Source of the DNA: Sulfurovum xiamenensis
Lineage (GTDB): Bacteria; Campylobacterota; Campylobacteria; Campylobacterales; Sulfurovaceae
NCBI RefSeq assembly: GCF_030347995.1
Contig: NZ_JAQIBC010000001.1
Span: forward strand, 310,001 to 374,000
Length of the DNA: 64,000 nucleotides
Direction of reading: 5' to 3'
The translations under genes and the position numbers were made by a program. A model generated the notes under the pieces. That model saw only the letters and a list, made by a program, of their open reading frames with translations. It ran no database searches and was not told where the DNA came from. This document shows, one piece after another, positions 35,455 to 45,168 of this stretch. How positions within the stretch are numbered: position 1 is the first letter of the stretch; each line of letters starts with the position of its first letter.

Positions 35455-36674
35455 TCAACCGACTCTCTTTTACTTTCGAAGATGAAAAAACGCAGAAAAA
35501 GGCATTTAAAGCGATTGAAAAAGAACAGCAGAGTATTGGCTATTATGCGCTGCCAGATCAAGACATCACTCCACTATTAAAGTATTGTGATTCGATCTCT
35601 GATACGATAGATACGATCGCAGTCATTGGGATCGGGGGGAGTTCTTTAGGTGCTAAGGCCGTGTATGAATTTCTCAAACCTCTCAATGGGCTTACAAGAA
35701 AGCTATACTTCTTTGAAAGTACTGATCCTATCAATATCACAAATCTGCTTTCACATATAGAGTTTTCAAAAACCCATTTTCTCGTGATCTCCAAATCAGG
35801 GACCACAGTAGAGACCTTCTCTATCTATAAATATATCTATTCGCTTCAGAGTGATCCTACCGCCTATACTTTTATCACTGATCCTGACTCACCGCTTGAA
35901 ACATATGCTAAAGAGATCAACTCTACTGTACTCCATCTACCTCACAATGTAGGCGGAAGGTTTTCAGTACTCTCAACGGTAGGGCTTGTCCCTTTAGCTT
36001 TATGTGGTATAGAGATACAAGCTTTGTTAAATGGTGCAAAAGAGGTCAAAGAGAGCTTTTTTTATGATGGATACCTGAAAGATACATTACTGAAAAAAGC
36101 TACCTTTTATGCAAAAAATCATACCCAGTACAACATCAATTGTATTTTCGCCTATTCTGAAACACTCAAATATTTCTGTGAGTGGTATGTGCAGCTTTGG
36201 GGTGAAAGCTTAGGAAAACATCAACGCCACAGTGCATTTCATGTAGGTCTTACCCCTATCGGCCTTATCGGCCCAGAAGACCAACATTCATTTCTACAGC
36301 TTATCATGGAAGGGACCAGAGACAAATCAGTCACTTTCATTAAAATTGAAGATTTTCATGACAATATCACTATCCCGGATATCACACTTCCCCACTTGGA
36401 AGGTCTTGATACACTCAATAATCTACCTTTTTCCAAACTCATCAATATGCAGTGTGACTCGGTGTTGGAATCACTGGAAGCACAAGATGACATTCCTATT
36501 GACACTATTATCCTTCCAAGTGTCGATGAAAATACTATAGGATCACTTCTCTACTACTATGAGCTACTTACCTCACTTGTAGGAGAACTTATCGATGTGA
36601 ATACCTATAATCAACCCGGAGTGGAAGCAGGAAAGATCATTTTAAAGAAAAAACTAAATCAAAAGGAAAGATAA
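35451..36674 (+). CDS. pgi: Glucose-6-phosphate isomerase
   Basis: 407 residues, the short form found in Campylobacterota. Motifs: [28 protein letters not shown], and the C-terminal Q-P-G-V-E-A-G-K. It interconverts glucose and fructose 6-phosphates. The overlap with the mutase and the position before ugd suggest it feeds surface polysaccharide synthesis as well as gluconeogenesis. Confidence 0.94.
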   Translation: MINRLSFTFEDEKTQKKAFKAIEKEQQSIGYYALPDQDITPLLKYCDSISDTIDTIAVIGIGGSSLGAKAVYEFLKPLNGLTRKLYFFESTDPINITNLLSHIEFSKTHFLVISKSGTTVETFSIYKYIYSLQSDPTAYTFITDPDSPLETYAKEINSTVLHLPHNVGGRFSVLSTVGLVPLALCGIEIQALLNGAKEVKESFFYDGYLKDTLLKKATFYAKNHTQYNINCIFAYSETLKYFCEWYVQLWGESLGKHQRHSAFHVGLTPIGLIGPEDQHSFLQLIMEGTRDKSVTFIKIEDFHDNITIPDITLPHLEGLDTLNNLPFSKLINMQCDSVLESLEAQDDIPIDTIILPSVDENTIGSLLYYYELLTSLVGELIDVNTYNQPGVEAGKIILKKKLNQKER

Positions 36675-36678
36675 AATC

Positions 36679-37851
36679 ATGGGTTACAAAATAGCCATAG
36701 CAGGTACAGGATATGTTGGACTATCCAACGGTATTTTACTGGCACAGCACAATGAAGTCGTAGCCCTGGATGTCATTCCTGAAAAGGTAGAGATGCTCAA
36801 CCAAAAGATCTCTCCTATCGAAGATGCAGAAATAGAAGCGTACCTTAAGAACAAGCCTCTGAACTTTAAAGCGACACTTGATAAGCATGAGGCGTATGAG
36901 AATTCAGATTTTGTCATTATTGCTACCCCTACAGATTATGACCCGGAAACAAATTATTTCAATACTGAACTAGTCGAATCGGTAATCAAGGATGTCATAG
37001 AAATAAATCCAAATGCAGTAATGGTCATCAAATCTACCATTCCTGTAGGTTATACAAAAAGTATTAGAGAAAAATTCGACTGTGACAATATCATTTTCTC
37101 TCCAGAGTTCCTTAGAGAAGGCAAAGCACTCCATGATAACCTCTACCCTTCTCGTATCATTGTAGGCGAGAAGAGTGAACGTGCAAAAACCTTTGCAAAC
37201 CTTTTAGCACAAGGTGCCATCAAAAAAGATATTGACATTCTTTTTACTGGGTCTACGGAAGCAGAAGCGGTGAAGCTCTTTTCAAATACATTTCTAGCAA
37301 TGAGAGTTGCCTACTTCAATGAACTAGACTCCTATGCTGAGACACATAACCTTGATACCAGACAGATCATAGAGGGTGTAGGACTTGACCCTAGAATAGG
37401 TATGCACTACAACAATCCTTCCTTTGGATACGGGGGCTACTGCCTGCCTAAAGATACCAAACAGTTGCGCGCAAACTATAAAAATGTGCCCAACAGTCTT
37501 ATAGGCGCTATTGTAGAAGCCAACAGTATGAGAAAAGACTTTATTGCGGACTCTATCTTAAAAAAGCACCCGTCTACAGTCGGTATCTACCGTTTAACGA
37601 TGAAAAGCGGGTCAGACAACTTTAGATCTTCATCGATCCAAGGTATTATGAAACGTATAAAAGCCAAAGGTATCAACGTCGTGGTCTATGAACCCGTACT
37701 ACAGGAAGAATCGTTCTTTCACTCAAAAGTCATGAAAGATTTGCAAGAATTCAAAAATATTTCCGATGTGATCGTAGCGAATAGACTCTCAGATGACCTC
37801 ATAGATGTAAAGGAGAAAGTCTATACCAGAGATCTCTTTGGTAGTGACTAA
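36679..37851 (+). CDS. ugd: UDP-glucose 6-dehydrogenase
   Basis: 390 residues. Rossmann start [14 protein letters not shown], substrate loop [10 protein letters not shown], and catalytic Cys in [10 protein letters not shown]. Length and the [13 protein letters not shown] motif match the short E. coli-type Ugd rather than the UDP-ManNAc dehydrogenases. It oxidises UDP-glucose to UDP-glucuronate with 2 NAD+. The next gene is a UDP-glucuronate epimerase, which confirms the substrate. Confidence 0.9.
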   Translation: MGYKIAIAGTGYVGLSNGILLAQHNEVVALDVIPEKVEMLNQKISPIEDAEIEAYLKNKPLNFKATLDKHEAYENSDFVIIATPTDYDPETNYFNTELVESVIKDVIEINPNAVMVIKSTIPVGYTKSIREKFDCDNIIFSPEFLREGKALHDNLYPSRIIVGEKSERAKTFANLLAQGAIKKDIDILFTGSTEAEAVKLFSNTFLAMRVAYFNELDSYAETHNLDTRQIIEGVGLDPRIGMHYNNPSFGYGGYCLPKDTKQLRANYKNVPNSLIGAIVEANSMRKDFIADSILKKHPSTVGIYRLTMKSGSDNFRSSSIQGIMKRIKAKGINVVVYEPVLQEESFFHSKVMKDLQEFKNISDVIVANRLSDDLIDVKEKVYTRDLFGSD

Positions 37852-37860
37852 CGGAAGAAA

Positions 37861-38868
37861 ATGAAGATATTAGTCACAGGAACAGCGGGGTTCATTGGAT
37901 TTCATTTGGCAAAGAAATTACTTGAGCGCGGGGATGAAGTCATTGGCATAGATAATATCAATGACTATTATGATATAAATCTCAAATATGGCCGCTTAAA
38001 AGAGTTAGGCATCGATCCTACAAAAATAGAAGAGAACCAGCCTGTCGCTTCGAGCATTTTTCCAAAACATACTTTTATCAAATTAGATCTTGCCGATAAA
38101 GATCAAATGGAAGCCCTGTTCAAAAAAGAACAATTTGATGCCGTTTGTAACCTTGCGGCACAAGCAGGTGTACGGTTCAGCCTTGAGAACCCTCATGCCT
38201 ACATCGAAAGTAATATACAGGGCTTTATGAACATCCTTGAAGGGTGTCGAGAAAATGGCATCAACAACCTCTCTTACGCTTCCAGCTCTTCTGTCTATGG
38301 ACTCAACAAAGAACAACCCTTCAAAACCACTGATCAGGTCGACAGACCTATCTCTATCTATGCAGCTACCAAAAAATCAAATGAACTGATGGCACATACC
38401 TACTCTCACCTCTTTGGTATCTCTACAACCGGTCTTAGATTTTTTACCGTCTATGGTCCTTGGGGCAGACCCGATATGGCTCCTATGCTCTTTGCGGATG
38501 CCATTCTTCATGGCAGAGCCATCAAGGTCTTCAATCAAGGGGATATGAGCAGAGACTTTACTTACATCGACGATATTGTAGATGGATGTATCAAGGTGAT
38601 CGACCACCCTAATGAAAAAGATCTCTATCAGATCTATAACATCGGGAACAATGCCCCTGTACAACTGATGGATTTTATCAAGGCTTTAGAGAACTCTCTA
38701 GGAAAAGAAGCAAAGAAAGAGTATCTCCCGATGCAGCCAGGGGATGTTAAATCAACCTATGCAGATGTCAGTGGGCTCATGAATGACTTTGGTTATAAAC
38801 CCGATACTTCTATCCAGGAGGGTGTGGACAAATTTGCACAGTGGTATAGAGCGTTTTACCATATATAA
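37861..38868 (+). CDS. UDP-glucuronate 4-epimerase
   Basis: 335 residues, extended SDR. It has G-T-A-G-F-I-G-F-H-L-A (NAD site), S-S-S-V-Y-G and Y-A-A-T-K-K (catalytic Tyr/Lys). The signature D-N-I-N-D-Y-Y-D-I-N-L-K and F-T-V-Y-G-P-W-G-R-P-D-M-A belong to the GAE/CapI family. It makes UDP-galacturonate from UDP-glucuronate. It follows ugd by 9 bp, so the pair directs glucose towards galacturonic or glucuronic acid in LPS or capsule. Confidence 0.9.
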   Translation: MKILVTGTAGFIGFHLAKKLLERGDEVIGIDNINDYYDINLKYGRLKELGIDPTKIEENQPVASSIFPKHTFIKLDLADKDQMEALFKKEQFDAVCNLAAQAGVRFSLENPHAYIESNIQGFMNILEGCRENGINNLSYASSSSVYGLNKEQPFKTTDQVDRPISIYAATKKSNELMAHTYSHLFGISTTGLRFFTVYGPWGRPDMAPMLFADAILHGRAIKVFNQGDMSRDFTYIDDIVDGCIKVIDHPNEKDLYQIYNIGNNAPVQLMDFIKALENSLGKEAKKEYLPMQPGDVKSTYADVSGLMNDFGYKPDTSIQEGVDKFAQWYRAFYHI

Positions 38869-38888
38869 AATATAACAGAATATATTTT

Positions 38889-40469
38889 TTATAAGTTTGT
38901 AAATTTTAACATATCCATCTTTTTATCATACACTTCACTTTCCACATCAAAGAGCCCAAGCAGTGTGGAGAAAAGATTGTCTTGAGAAAATTCATTTGAA
39001 GCAGTTTTTCTAATCTCTTCTTTATCCAGAGGAAAATCTTTTCCTAACCATAGCAGAGAAGCCACATTTTTTTGAGCATCCGGCGCTATAAAATATGGAA
39101 GTCCATGCAGGTAGAACCCTCCTTCGCCCAAAGACTCGCCATGATCCGCCATATAGAACATCGCTGTATCCACAGTATCCTCATACTTCTTCAAAAGCCC
39201 TATCGTCTGAGAAAGAAAGTAATCGGTATAGAGTAGTGCATTATCATAGGCATTGGCAATCTCTTCCTGGGAACACTCTTCTAGCTGATTGGTCTGGCAA
39301 GTGGGAGTAAAGCGTTCAAACTCTTTTGGATACCGTTTGTAATATGCTGGGCCATGATTCCCCATTTGATGCAGCACGATCACCATGTCTTTGGAGCTCT
39401 CTTCGATCACTCTATCCAGCCCGACCAGCATCCCTACATCTCGACACTCCCCCTCACACATAGTATTATTCTCAGGTGTTTTATAATACTCATACTGTAC
39501 TCTATCCGCCACACCTTTAGAATCGGAGTTATTGTCTCTCCATAATACCTCTACCCCGGCATGAGAAAGTACATCCAGTACATTTTCGGTGTGAAGTCCT
39601 TTTTGTGTATCATAATCATCTCTATCATAGACAGAGAACATACAAGGTACGGAAACAGCTGTCGTGGTCCCACATGAATACATGTTCGAAAAATTGATGA
39701 TATTTTCTTGTTTCATCCGTGGATTGGTCTCTCTTTGATACCCATTCAATGACAAATGATCAGCACGCGCTGCCTCACCCACAACCATGATCACTACTTT
39801 TCTCTTTTCTCTTTTCCCTATCTTTGCATCTAATCCTGTCTGTATAAGTGGCATATCTCTCTCTGTGACCTGTTCTTTCACATAAGAACCTAAAGAGTAA
39901 AGTCCATAAGTTGGATTGCTGTAAGAACGTAAGATCTTATGCTCTCTGAAAAAAGAGGTATAATGTTTGGAAAAAGGGAGCATCACAACAAATATCAAAA
40001 CAAAACTGCCTGCACCCAATTTTAATTTTGAAAACAATTCCTTTCTGAATCCACGATATACCAAAGGTGTTTTATAGATGATATAGGAAGGCAGAACTCC
40101 AAACAACAGCACATAGCCAAACAGCTTCCAACTCATAAGATCGGAAGCTTCATTTATATCTGTCTGCACAGTGTTTTCGATCATCGTTGTATCTATGATG
40201 ATGTTATAGGTCTGCATAAAATAGTTTACCGTCGCCGCAGTCATCAACATGACGATAAGTATCGGCTTAGTCACATATCTCCAACTTAAAAGAGAGAGTA
40301 TGAAAGTTAAAAAAAGGCAAAATACCACACCTTGCGAAATGACAAAAGGTGCATAGGTACTGTCAAAAGGGTATACTTCCAATACATGCTTGAAAAATGA
40401 AACATTGCTAAAGAGTACGATAAATAACGAAACTCCTATAATAAGAGATGCTGATGTTCTAGGTTTCAA
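38889..40469 (-). CDS. eptA: Lipid A/LPS phosphoethanolamine transferase (EptA-like)
   Basis: 526 residues. Five N-terminal TM helices (1-170) are followed by a periplasmic sulfatase-fold domain. The metal and nucleophile motif is G-E-A-A-R-A-D-H and C-G-T-T-T-A-V-S-V-P-C, where the first Thr run holds the nucleophile. Later metal residues are in H-Q-M-G-N-H-G and A-D-H-G-E-S-L-G-E. Paired cysteines (C-M-C-E-G-E-C type) suit the periplasm. It adds phosphoethanolamine to lipid A or core, lowering negative charge and polymyxin binding. The start is TTG with AAGGA. It is convergent with the epimerase, 20 bp away. Confidence 0.88.
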   Translation of the reverse strand: MKPRTSASLIIGVSLFIVLFSNVSFFKHVLEVYPFDSTYAPFVISQGVVFCLFLTFILSLLSWRYVTKPILIVMLMTAATVNYFMQTYNIIIDTTMIENTVQTDINEASDLMSWKLFGYVLLFGVLPSYIIYKTPLVYRGFRKELFSKLKLGAGSFVLIFVVMLPFSKHYTSFFREHKILRSYSNPTYGLYSLGSYVKEQVTERDMPLIQTGLDAKIGKREKRKVVIMVVGEAARADHLSLNGYQRETNPRMKQENIINFSNMYSCGTTTAVSVPCMFSVYDRDDYDTQKGLHTENVLDVLSHAGVEVLWRDNNSDSKGVADRVQYEYYKTPENNTMCEGECRDVGMLVGLDRVIEESSKDMVIVLHQMGNHGPAYYKRYPKEFERFTPTCQTNQLEECSQEEIANAYDNALLYTDYFLSQTIGLLKKYEDTVDTAMFYMADHGESLGEGGFYLHGLPYFIAPDAQKNVASLLWLGKDFPLDKEEIRKTASNEFSQDNLFSTLLGLFDVESEVYDKKMDMLKFTNL

Positions 40470-40720
40470 TGTTATCCTTGGAAAGATTTTCGTTATGGTA
40501 GCTTAAAAAAGTAAATAGATACTATGTGATTCTCCTTACAGCAGTATTTTTCTTTAAAAAAGGTGAAATTTCGAATATTATTTTTTCAGTTCCTTTCACT
40601 GAAACTGAGTTAAAAAGTAAAAATTATAATTATCCTAATGTAAAGGAAAGAATTTGCTTTACATTCGACTTAGTTTACTATATAATCTTACTTCCACCTC
40701 TAATATAAAGACCATACTTA
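40470..40720. other. 251-bp AT-rich divergent intergenic region
   Basis: Between the eptA-like gene (minus) and the O-antigen ligase (plus). A 60-codon open frame at 40526-40708 has no RBS and poor composition and is not accepted. The right half holds the ligase promoter and a dyad (separate entry). Confidence 0.5.
40637..40686 (+). promoter_or_regulatory. waaL promoter with dyad over the -35
   Basis: -35 TTTACA (40658-40663), 17-bp spacer, -10 TATAAT (40681-40686): the best sigma-70 match in the window. An inverted repeat AATGTAAAG (40637-40645) / CTTTACATT (40657-40665) covers the -35 and could be a repressor site. Confidence 0.58.
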
Positions 40721-41980
40721 ATGAATATTCTAAACTATACACTTGATACGTATAAAAAATTTCAAGAAAAAAATTTATTTATGAAAATATTTCAAATTCT
40801 ATTATTTATTTGGATATTTTCAATTCCACTGAAAAACTCCATCTATCAAATAAGTACTGTTTTGATCATTATTTTTTTCTTCATACATTATCTTTATTAT
40901 AAACAAAAAACTTTTTTATTAGAAATGTTGGCTGAATATAAAAAACTACTTATTGTATTTTTAGCCTTTATTGTTTCGATGACGCTTTCCAGTTTACTTG
41001 GCATCAGTGACAAAAATGTACTAATCGAAATTTTGAAATATTTTTTTAGATACGTACTTATTTTAACTATACTATTTTATTTTTATAAACAAAAATTCTA
41101 TTCAAAAAAATGGTTATTAACAGTAATATTTATTGTTCTATTAATACATTGCCTAGATGGAATTTATCAGTATATCACAGGTTTTGATTTCATCGCACAT
41201 CAAACACCTCATGGAACTTCCAATCAATTGACAGGTGCAATTTATAGTGTTAATCCCTTTGGCCTTTTAATGGTAGTAGGAGCTAGTATTTCTTTAGTCT
41301 TATTTTTTGATAAAACTCATTATAAAAGCTTTCAATATGATAAGATCATATATTTTACAACTTTACTCATGTTTCTATTTACTCTTTTTCATTCTCAGTC
41401 AAGATCTGCTTGGGTTATGTTTGGCATTTTCTCTATAGGCTATATGTTTTGCTATATTAAACATCATGGTATTGATAAAAAATTATTTTATACATTATCT
41501 TCCTTATTTATCTTCTCTATACTACTTTTTCTCTTAGATGATAATTTATTTCATAGATTAACTTTACTGATTCAAGCATACAGCTCTGGAAGGACATCAA
41601 CAATTTGGCCATTTACCATAGAAAATATTATAGATTCACCGATTTTAGGCTATGGTGTTGATACATTTAAAATACTAGCAGTTAGGACTCCAGATCTTCG
41701 TCTTACAGCTCTAGGTGTACATAATTTAACATTAGAGTTATTACTTTATACTGGTATTGTTGGGTTTTCTATTTTTCACTATTTAATATGGCTTACACTG
41801 AAAGAAAGTTTTACCAAGGATAAAATAATATATTTTATCCTTCTCCTATCCTTTATTATTCACATGCAATTTGATGGTAGCTTGATTGATAGTAAAATAC
41901 ATTTGAATATATTTATATTACTATTGTTTTTTATTTATTCTTTTAGACTAGATAAAAAGCCTCCTGACTTAATAAAGTAA
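40721..41980 (+). CDS. O-antigen ligase family protein (WaaL-like)
   Basis: 419 residues with about eleven TM helices. A large periplasmic loop precedes the last helices and contains S-G-R-T-S-T-I-W, then I-L-G-Y-G-V-D and A-L-G-V-H-N-L-T-L-E-L, where R and H match conserved ligase residues of the Wzy_C/WaaL family. It joins undecaprenyl-linked glycan to lipid A-core. A polymerase (Wzy) of the same superfamily is the alternative. The gene is much more AT-rich than the upstream sugar operon and is convergent with a glycosyltransferase operon. Confidence 0.8.
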   Translation: MNILNYTLDTYKKFQEKNLFMKIFQILLFIWIFSIPLKNSIYQISTVLIIIFFFIHYLYYKQKTFLLEMLAEYKKLLIVFLAFIVSMTLSSLLGISDKNVLIEILKYFFRYVLILTILFYFYKQKFYSKKWLLTVIFIVLLIHCLDGIYQYITGFDFIAHQTPHGTSNQLTGAIYSVNPFGLLMVVGASISLVLFFDKTHYKSFQYDKIIYFTTLLMFLFTLFHSQSRSAWVMFGIFSIGYMFCYIKHHGIDKKLFYTLSSLFIFSILLFLLDDNLFHRLTLLIQAYSSGRTSTIWPFTIENIIDSPILGYGVDTFKILAVRTPDLRLTALGVHNLTLELLLYTGIVGFSIFHYLIWLTLKESFTKDKIIYFILLLSFIIHMQFDGSLIDSKIHLNIFILLLFFIYSFRLDKKPPDLIK

Positions 41981-41996
41981 ATTCTGTTGCTACTTG

Positions 41997-43007
41997 TTAA
42001 ATATTTTTTATAAAATTATTAATTTTCCAGAAGGCAAATCGTATTAAGTCTGGCAGATGCCTTACTCTCATCATTCTTCGATTATATATCTTATAATCAG
42101 TATCAAGAGATTTGTCTTCTTTTGCATTCTCAACGATATTATTTATCATCGCCAATAAGTTATACTCTTCAATCACTCTTCTTCTTGCCTCTTTTACCGC
42201 AGGTAGTCTTCTTTCATATTCACCAGGAGTAGATATAATTTTTTTAATCTTTTCAATGGACCCTTCAACATCATAAATATCTATTAAAATCAAACTTTCT
42301 TCTGGAAAATAATCATATATATTTGGGCATCCAAAATAAATGGGTACAGCATACCCTAAAAATGTATCTGCAAGTTTTTCAGTCCAAACATGTGGAGCAT
42401 AATGATTTTCAATCGCTACATGAAACTCATAGTCATCTATAGCTTCTGCTTTTGTTTCGATCCACTTAAATCCCCTACCAAATCTCTCTAATTCAGGAAT
42501 CCTCTCTTCCATGATTTTTGTAAATTCATATCTGAGTTTATGTATAGTGTGTCCTTGTTGTTTATTTGAACATACTGTCGATATTTTTTTTGTTTTCGTT
42601 GGTTCCTTTACCGCTAATATCTCATCTAGTGATTTACCATAAAACCAGACATTCCCTGTCTGAGAACGGATAGCATTTGGATGAGGCAAGGCTTTTTCAT
42701 CTTGATTTGTAATCACATAATGAAATTGACCAGTAAAAGCTTTGCCATACATTGTAATTGTACTTGGCTCTGTTGTGACTAAAATAGTGTTTTCTTTTGG
42801 ACATGATAACTGTTCTACACCATTTGGTACTATACGTGGAACATCATCGATTATGACCAACCAGTCATAATCTTTTTCTAATGGGTTAAATGTAAATGAA
42901 GAAGATTCCCACTTAGCTTCATTTCCTCGAGATTGATTTTTAAAACCTGAGTTTTCATCTGCTAAACTTCCACGATTTACTAATTTTACTTGATTACCTT
43001 TTTTCAT
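41997..43007 (-). CDS. Glycosyltransferase family 10-like (fucosyltransferase-type) protein
   Basis: 336 residues. The C-terminal half has the alpha-1,3-fucosyltransferase signature: F-H-V-A-I-E-N-H-Y-A-P-H-V-W-T-E-K-L-A-D-T-F-L-G-Y-A-V-P-I-Y-F-G-C, then Y-F-P-E-E-S-L-I-L-I-D. GT10 enzymes move fucose or related sugars from GDP-sugars to LPS. The N-terminus is shortened and polar, with no TM. The actual sugar is unknown because no GDP-fucose genes are in the window. It follows the next upstream gene by 110 bp and is convergent with the ligase, 16 bp away. Confidence 0.75.
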   Translation of the reverse strand: MKKGNQVKLVNRGSLADENSGFKNQSRGNEAKWESSSFTFNPLEKDYDWLVIIDDVPRIVPNGVEQLSCPKENTILVTTEPSTITMYGKAFTGQFHYVITNQDEKALPHPNAIRSQTGNVWFYGKSLDEILAVKEPTKTKKISTVCSNKQQGHTIHKLRYEFTKIMEERIPELERFGRGFKWIETKAEAIDDYEFHVAIENHYAPHVWTEKLADTFLGYAVPIYFGCPNIYDYFPEESLILIDIYDVEGSIEKIKKIISTPGEYERRLPAVKEARRRVIEEYNLLAMINNIVENAKEDKSLDTDYKIYNRRMMRVRHLPDLIRFAFWKINNFIKNI

Positions 43008-43117
43008 ATTTTTCTCTTTATTAATTATTTATTTTATGAATATTAACCGGATCAATATTTGAATTTTATTTTTTTGCAAGATTCTCACCTATTTTATTTA
43101 TAAAAATAAAATGGCAT

Positions 43118-44191
43118 CTATAAACCTAAATATCCAAAAACTTTTTCATAAGCTTTTTTTACTGTATAGCTTTTTAAACATTTTTCATAACCATTTTTAG
43201 CTATTTGTTCTCTTTCTTCTTCATTCTCCAAATAATATTTAACTTTTTTAAGTAAATCTTCTTTTGAATTATATGTCTCTATATCTTTACCCAAATCAAA
43301 ATATTCTTTTAACTCTTCATGATGCCCTGTCATATAAAAACTTCCAGTTAAAGGAACTTCAAAATCTCTTCCCTTCAGAATATAAATATCATCATTTTTT
43401 CCAACAGTAGAAAAACCCAAAACAATTTTTGATTTATTGAAAATTTCAATCATTTCATCTGACTCTGCAAAACCTTTTTGCCAACCTTTTCCTTTTGCAT
43501 ATACATTAATCCCATTATCTTGTAAATACTGTATATACTTATCTCTAATACCATAACTAGCACCAACAAACCCAACATCATACTCTTTCTTCAAGTGTAA
43601 GTTTTTATAAATTTTTTCATTACCTGCATAATCTTTATACATTGGTTTTCCACCCTCAACCAAGTATTTAACAAGAGCACTTTGGGACGTGGTTAATGAA
43701 AGATCAAAGAATCTACAAATATCCTTCATTCCTCTATAAATTCCATCTTTGCCTTTTTTACTAATAAATTTTCGTTCATCATCCAAACTTTCATTTATCA
43801 TAAATATGTTATATGATTTTATTTTTTTTAAAACTTCTGGAGTAGTACTAAATCCTGAAAGATAACAAACAATGACATCAATTTTATGATTTCTAATTGT
43901 ATTATCAACAAAATTTAACATTTCATTATTTCTTTGCACTTTATTTTGATACCAATTTTTTCTATCATCATCTTTATCTAATTCAAACTTGAATACTGTC
44001 CCAAATTCTTTTAAAGGCTCATATGTATTATTGATACTAAATGATCCATCATATTGTGTCAAATATATAATATTTAGTTTTTTCCCAGAGAAATTATTTG
44101 CTTTAAATTTAAAATTCTTTAATTCAAGTTCTGAACCAAATTGAAACTTGTAAAGTAGGTTTTCTATAGAGTATTTTAATTTTTTAAACAT
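43118..44191 (-). CDS. CgeB-like glycosyltransferase
   Basis: 357 residues from the ATG at 44191 (GAGA 7 bases upstream); a TTG at 44203 would overlap the previous gene. The C-terminal half is a GT-B nucleotide-sugar domain of the Glyco_trans_1_2/CgeB type: D-V-G-F-V-G-A-S-Y-G, I-F-N-K-S-K-I-V-L-G-F-S, L-K-G-R-D-F-E-V-P-L-T-G-S-F-Y-M-T. The N-terminal half is lysine-rich with I-I-Y-L-T-Q-Y-D-G-S-F. The sugar donor is unknown. Very AT-rich. It is the sixth gene of the tight minus-strand operon that starts at the lpxL-like gene. Confidence 0.75.
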   Translation of the reverse strand: MFKKLKYSIENLLYKFQFGSELELKNFKFKANNFSGKKLNIIYLTQYDGSFSINNTYEPLKEFGTVFKFELDKDDDRKNWYQNKVQRNNEMLNFVDNTIRNHKIDVIVCYLSGFSTTPEVLKKIKSYNIFMINESLDDERKFISKKGKDGIYRGMKDICRFFDLSLTTSQSALVKYLVEGGKPMYKDYAGNEKIYKNLHLKKEYDVGFVGASYGIRDKYIQYLQDNGINVYAKGKGWQKGFAESDEMIEIFNKSKIVLGFSTVGKNDDIYILKGRDFEVPLTGSFYMTGHHEELKEYFDLGKDIETYNSKEDLLKKVKYYLENEEEREQIAKNGYEKCLKSYTVKKAYEKVFGYLGL

Positions 44192-44199
44192 TGCAAATC

Positions 44200-45168
44200 T
44201 CAATTATAAATTTTTTCTAGCATATGAAGTGTTACTACTTTTTCATTAAATATTTCATGCGCTTTTTTATGACCAGCCCGCGCAACTTTAACCCTTTCAT
44301 CTTCATGCTTTAAATAATAACTCACTTTTTGTTCCAAGTCATTAAAATTATCAAAATAAACGACTTCTTCATCAGTAAACAATTTCTCAAAGTTTGGAAT
44401 CCTTGGTGTAAATACCAATACACCTTGTCCAGTTAATTGAACAATTCTATCAGATGAATATAATGATATATCGTTAAAACGACTATAGTTAACAGCCATT
44501 TTTGACTGAAAAAGCAATTCTAAAAAGTCATTCCCTAAAACTAATGTATCACGACTAGAACCAAAATGTTTATAATTAATATTTTTTAAACCATTAAGTT
44601 TTTGAATGAACTCTCTTCTATTTTCATCATCTCTCCCTATAAAAATCAAATCATATTTATGGTCTTTATTTTCAAAAGATTTCTGTACTTCAATAGAGTT
44701 GTCACATAAGTTTGGGATATAAAAAAAACTTGTTTTTGTTTTAAATAGTTTATCAAAATATAAAGGATCTGTTGTTGCAAAAAAAGCATCAAGATATTTT
44801 ATTCTATCATGGATATGGTCAATATTCTCAAATGGATCAACCCACCACATTGCAATTTTCATATTAGGATAAATTCTTTTTACCTGATCCAAAGTATCAT
44901 TGAAAACAATTTCAGAATGTCCTAAAAGGAGAATATCAGGTTTGATATTTTCAATCACTTTCATCAAAGCTAGATTCATTTTTTTTGCACCAAGTTTTTT
45001 ACTTTTAAAAAATGCTAAAGATTTAGCCACTTCTCTATAACTAAAATCATATACAAAATGACCATTTCTAATTAATCCATTTGAAATTTTCCTATCAATA
45101 GCATAAAATACTGCACCGTTTTTTGATTCACTAAAATTTGCACAATGTACTACCTTTAGACTTTTCAT
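44200..45168 (-). CDS. CgeB-like glycosyltransferase, second copy
   Basis: 322 residues. GT-B fold of the CgeB type: [43 protein letters not shown], and the tail [11 protein letters not shown]. It shares its C-terminal plan with the downstream gene but only distantly. Its ATG overlaps the wecB stop (ATGA). The donor and acceptor are unknown. AT-rich. Confidence 0.75.
   Translation of the reverse strand: MKSLKVVHCANFSESKNGAVFYAIDRKISNGLIRNGHFVYDFSYREVAKSLAFFKSKKLGAKKMNLALMKVIENIKPDILLLGHSEIVFNDTLDQVKRIYPNMKIAMWWVDPFENIDHIHDRIKYLDAFFATTDPLYFDKLFKTKTSFFYIPNLCDNSIEVQKSFENKDHKYDLIFIGRDDENRREFIQKLNGLKNINYKHFGSSRDTLVLGNDFLELLFQSKMAVNYSRFNDISLYSSDRIVQLTGQGVLVFTPRIPNFEKLFTDEEVVYFDNFNDLEQKVSYYLKHEDERVKVARAGHKKAHEIFNEKVVTLHMLEKIYN

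Larger units (their letters stand above)
40521..45165. other. AT-rich segment in the surface polysaccharide locus
   Basis: The ligase, the GT10-like gene and two CgeB-like glycosyltransferases use A/T-rich codons far more than the flanking wecB, lpxL, his or sugar genes. This is typical of exchangeable O-chain cassettes. No transposase, integrase or flanking repeat was found. Judged by eye, not computed. Confidence 0.55.

Noticed and set aside
40526-40708. 60-codon open frame between eptA and the O-antigen ligase
   Set aside because: No RBS, AT-rich composition, and its end overlaps the ligase promoter. It looks like non-coding DNA.
43091-43112. A/T-only inverted repeat between two glycosyltransferase genes as a terminator
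   Set aside because: The stem has no G-C pairs and the 3' flank is GGTGAG, so stability and tract are both lacking.
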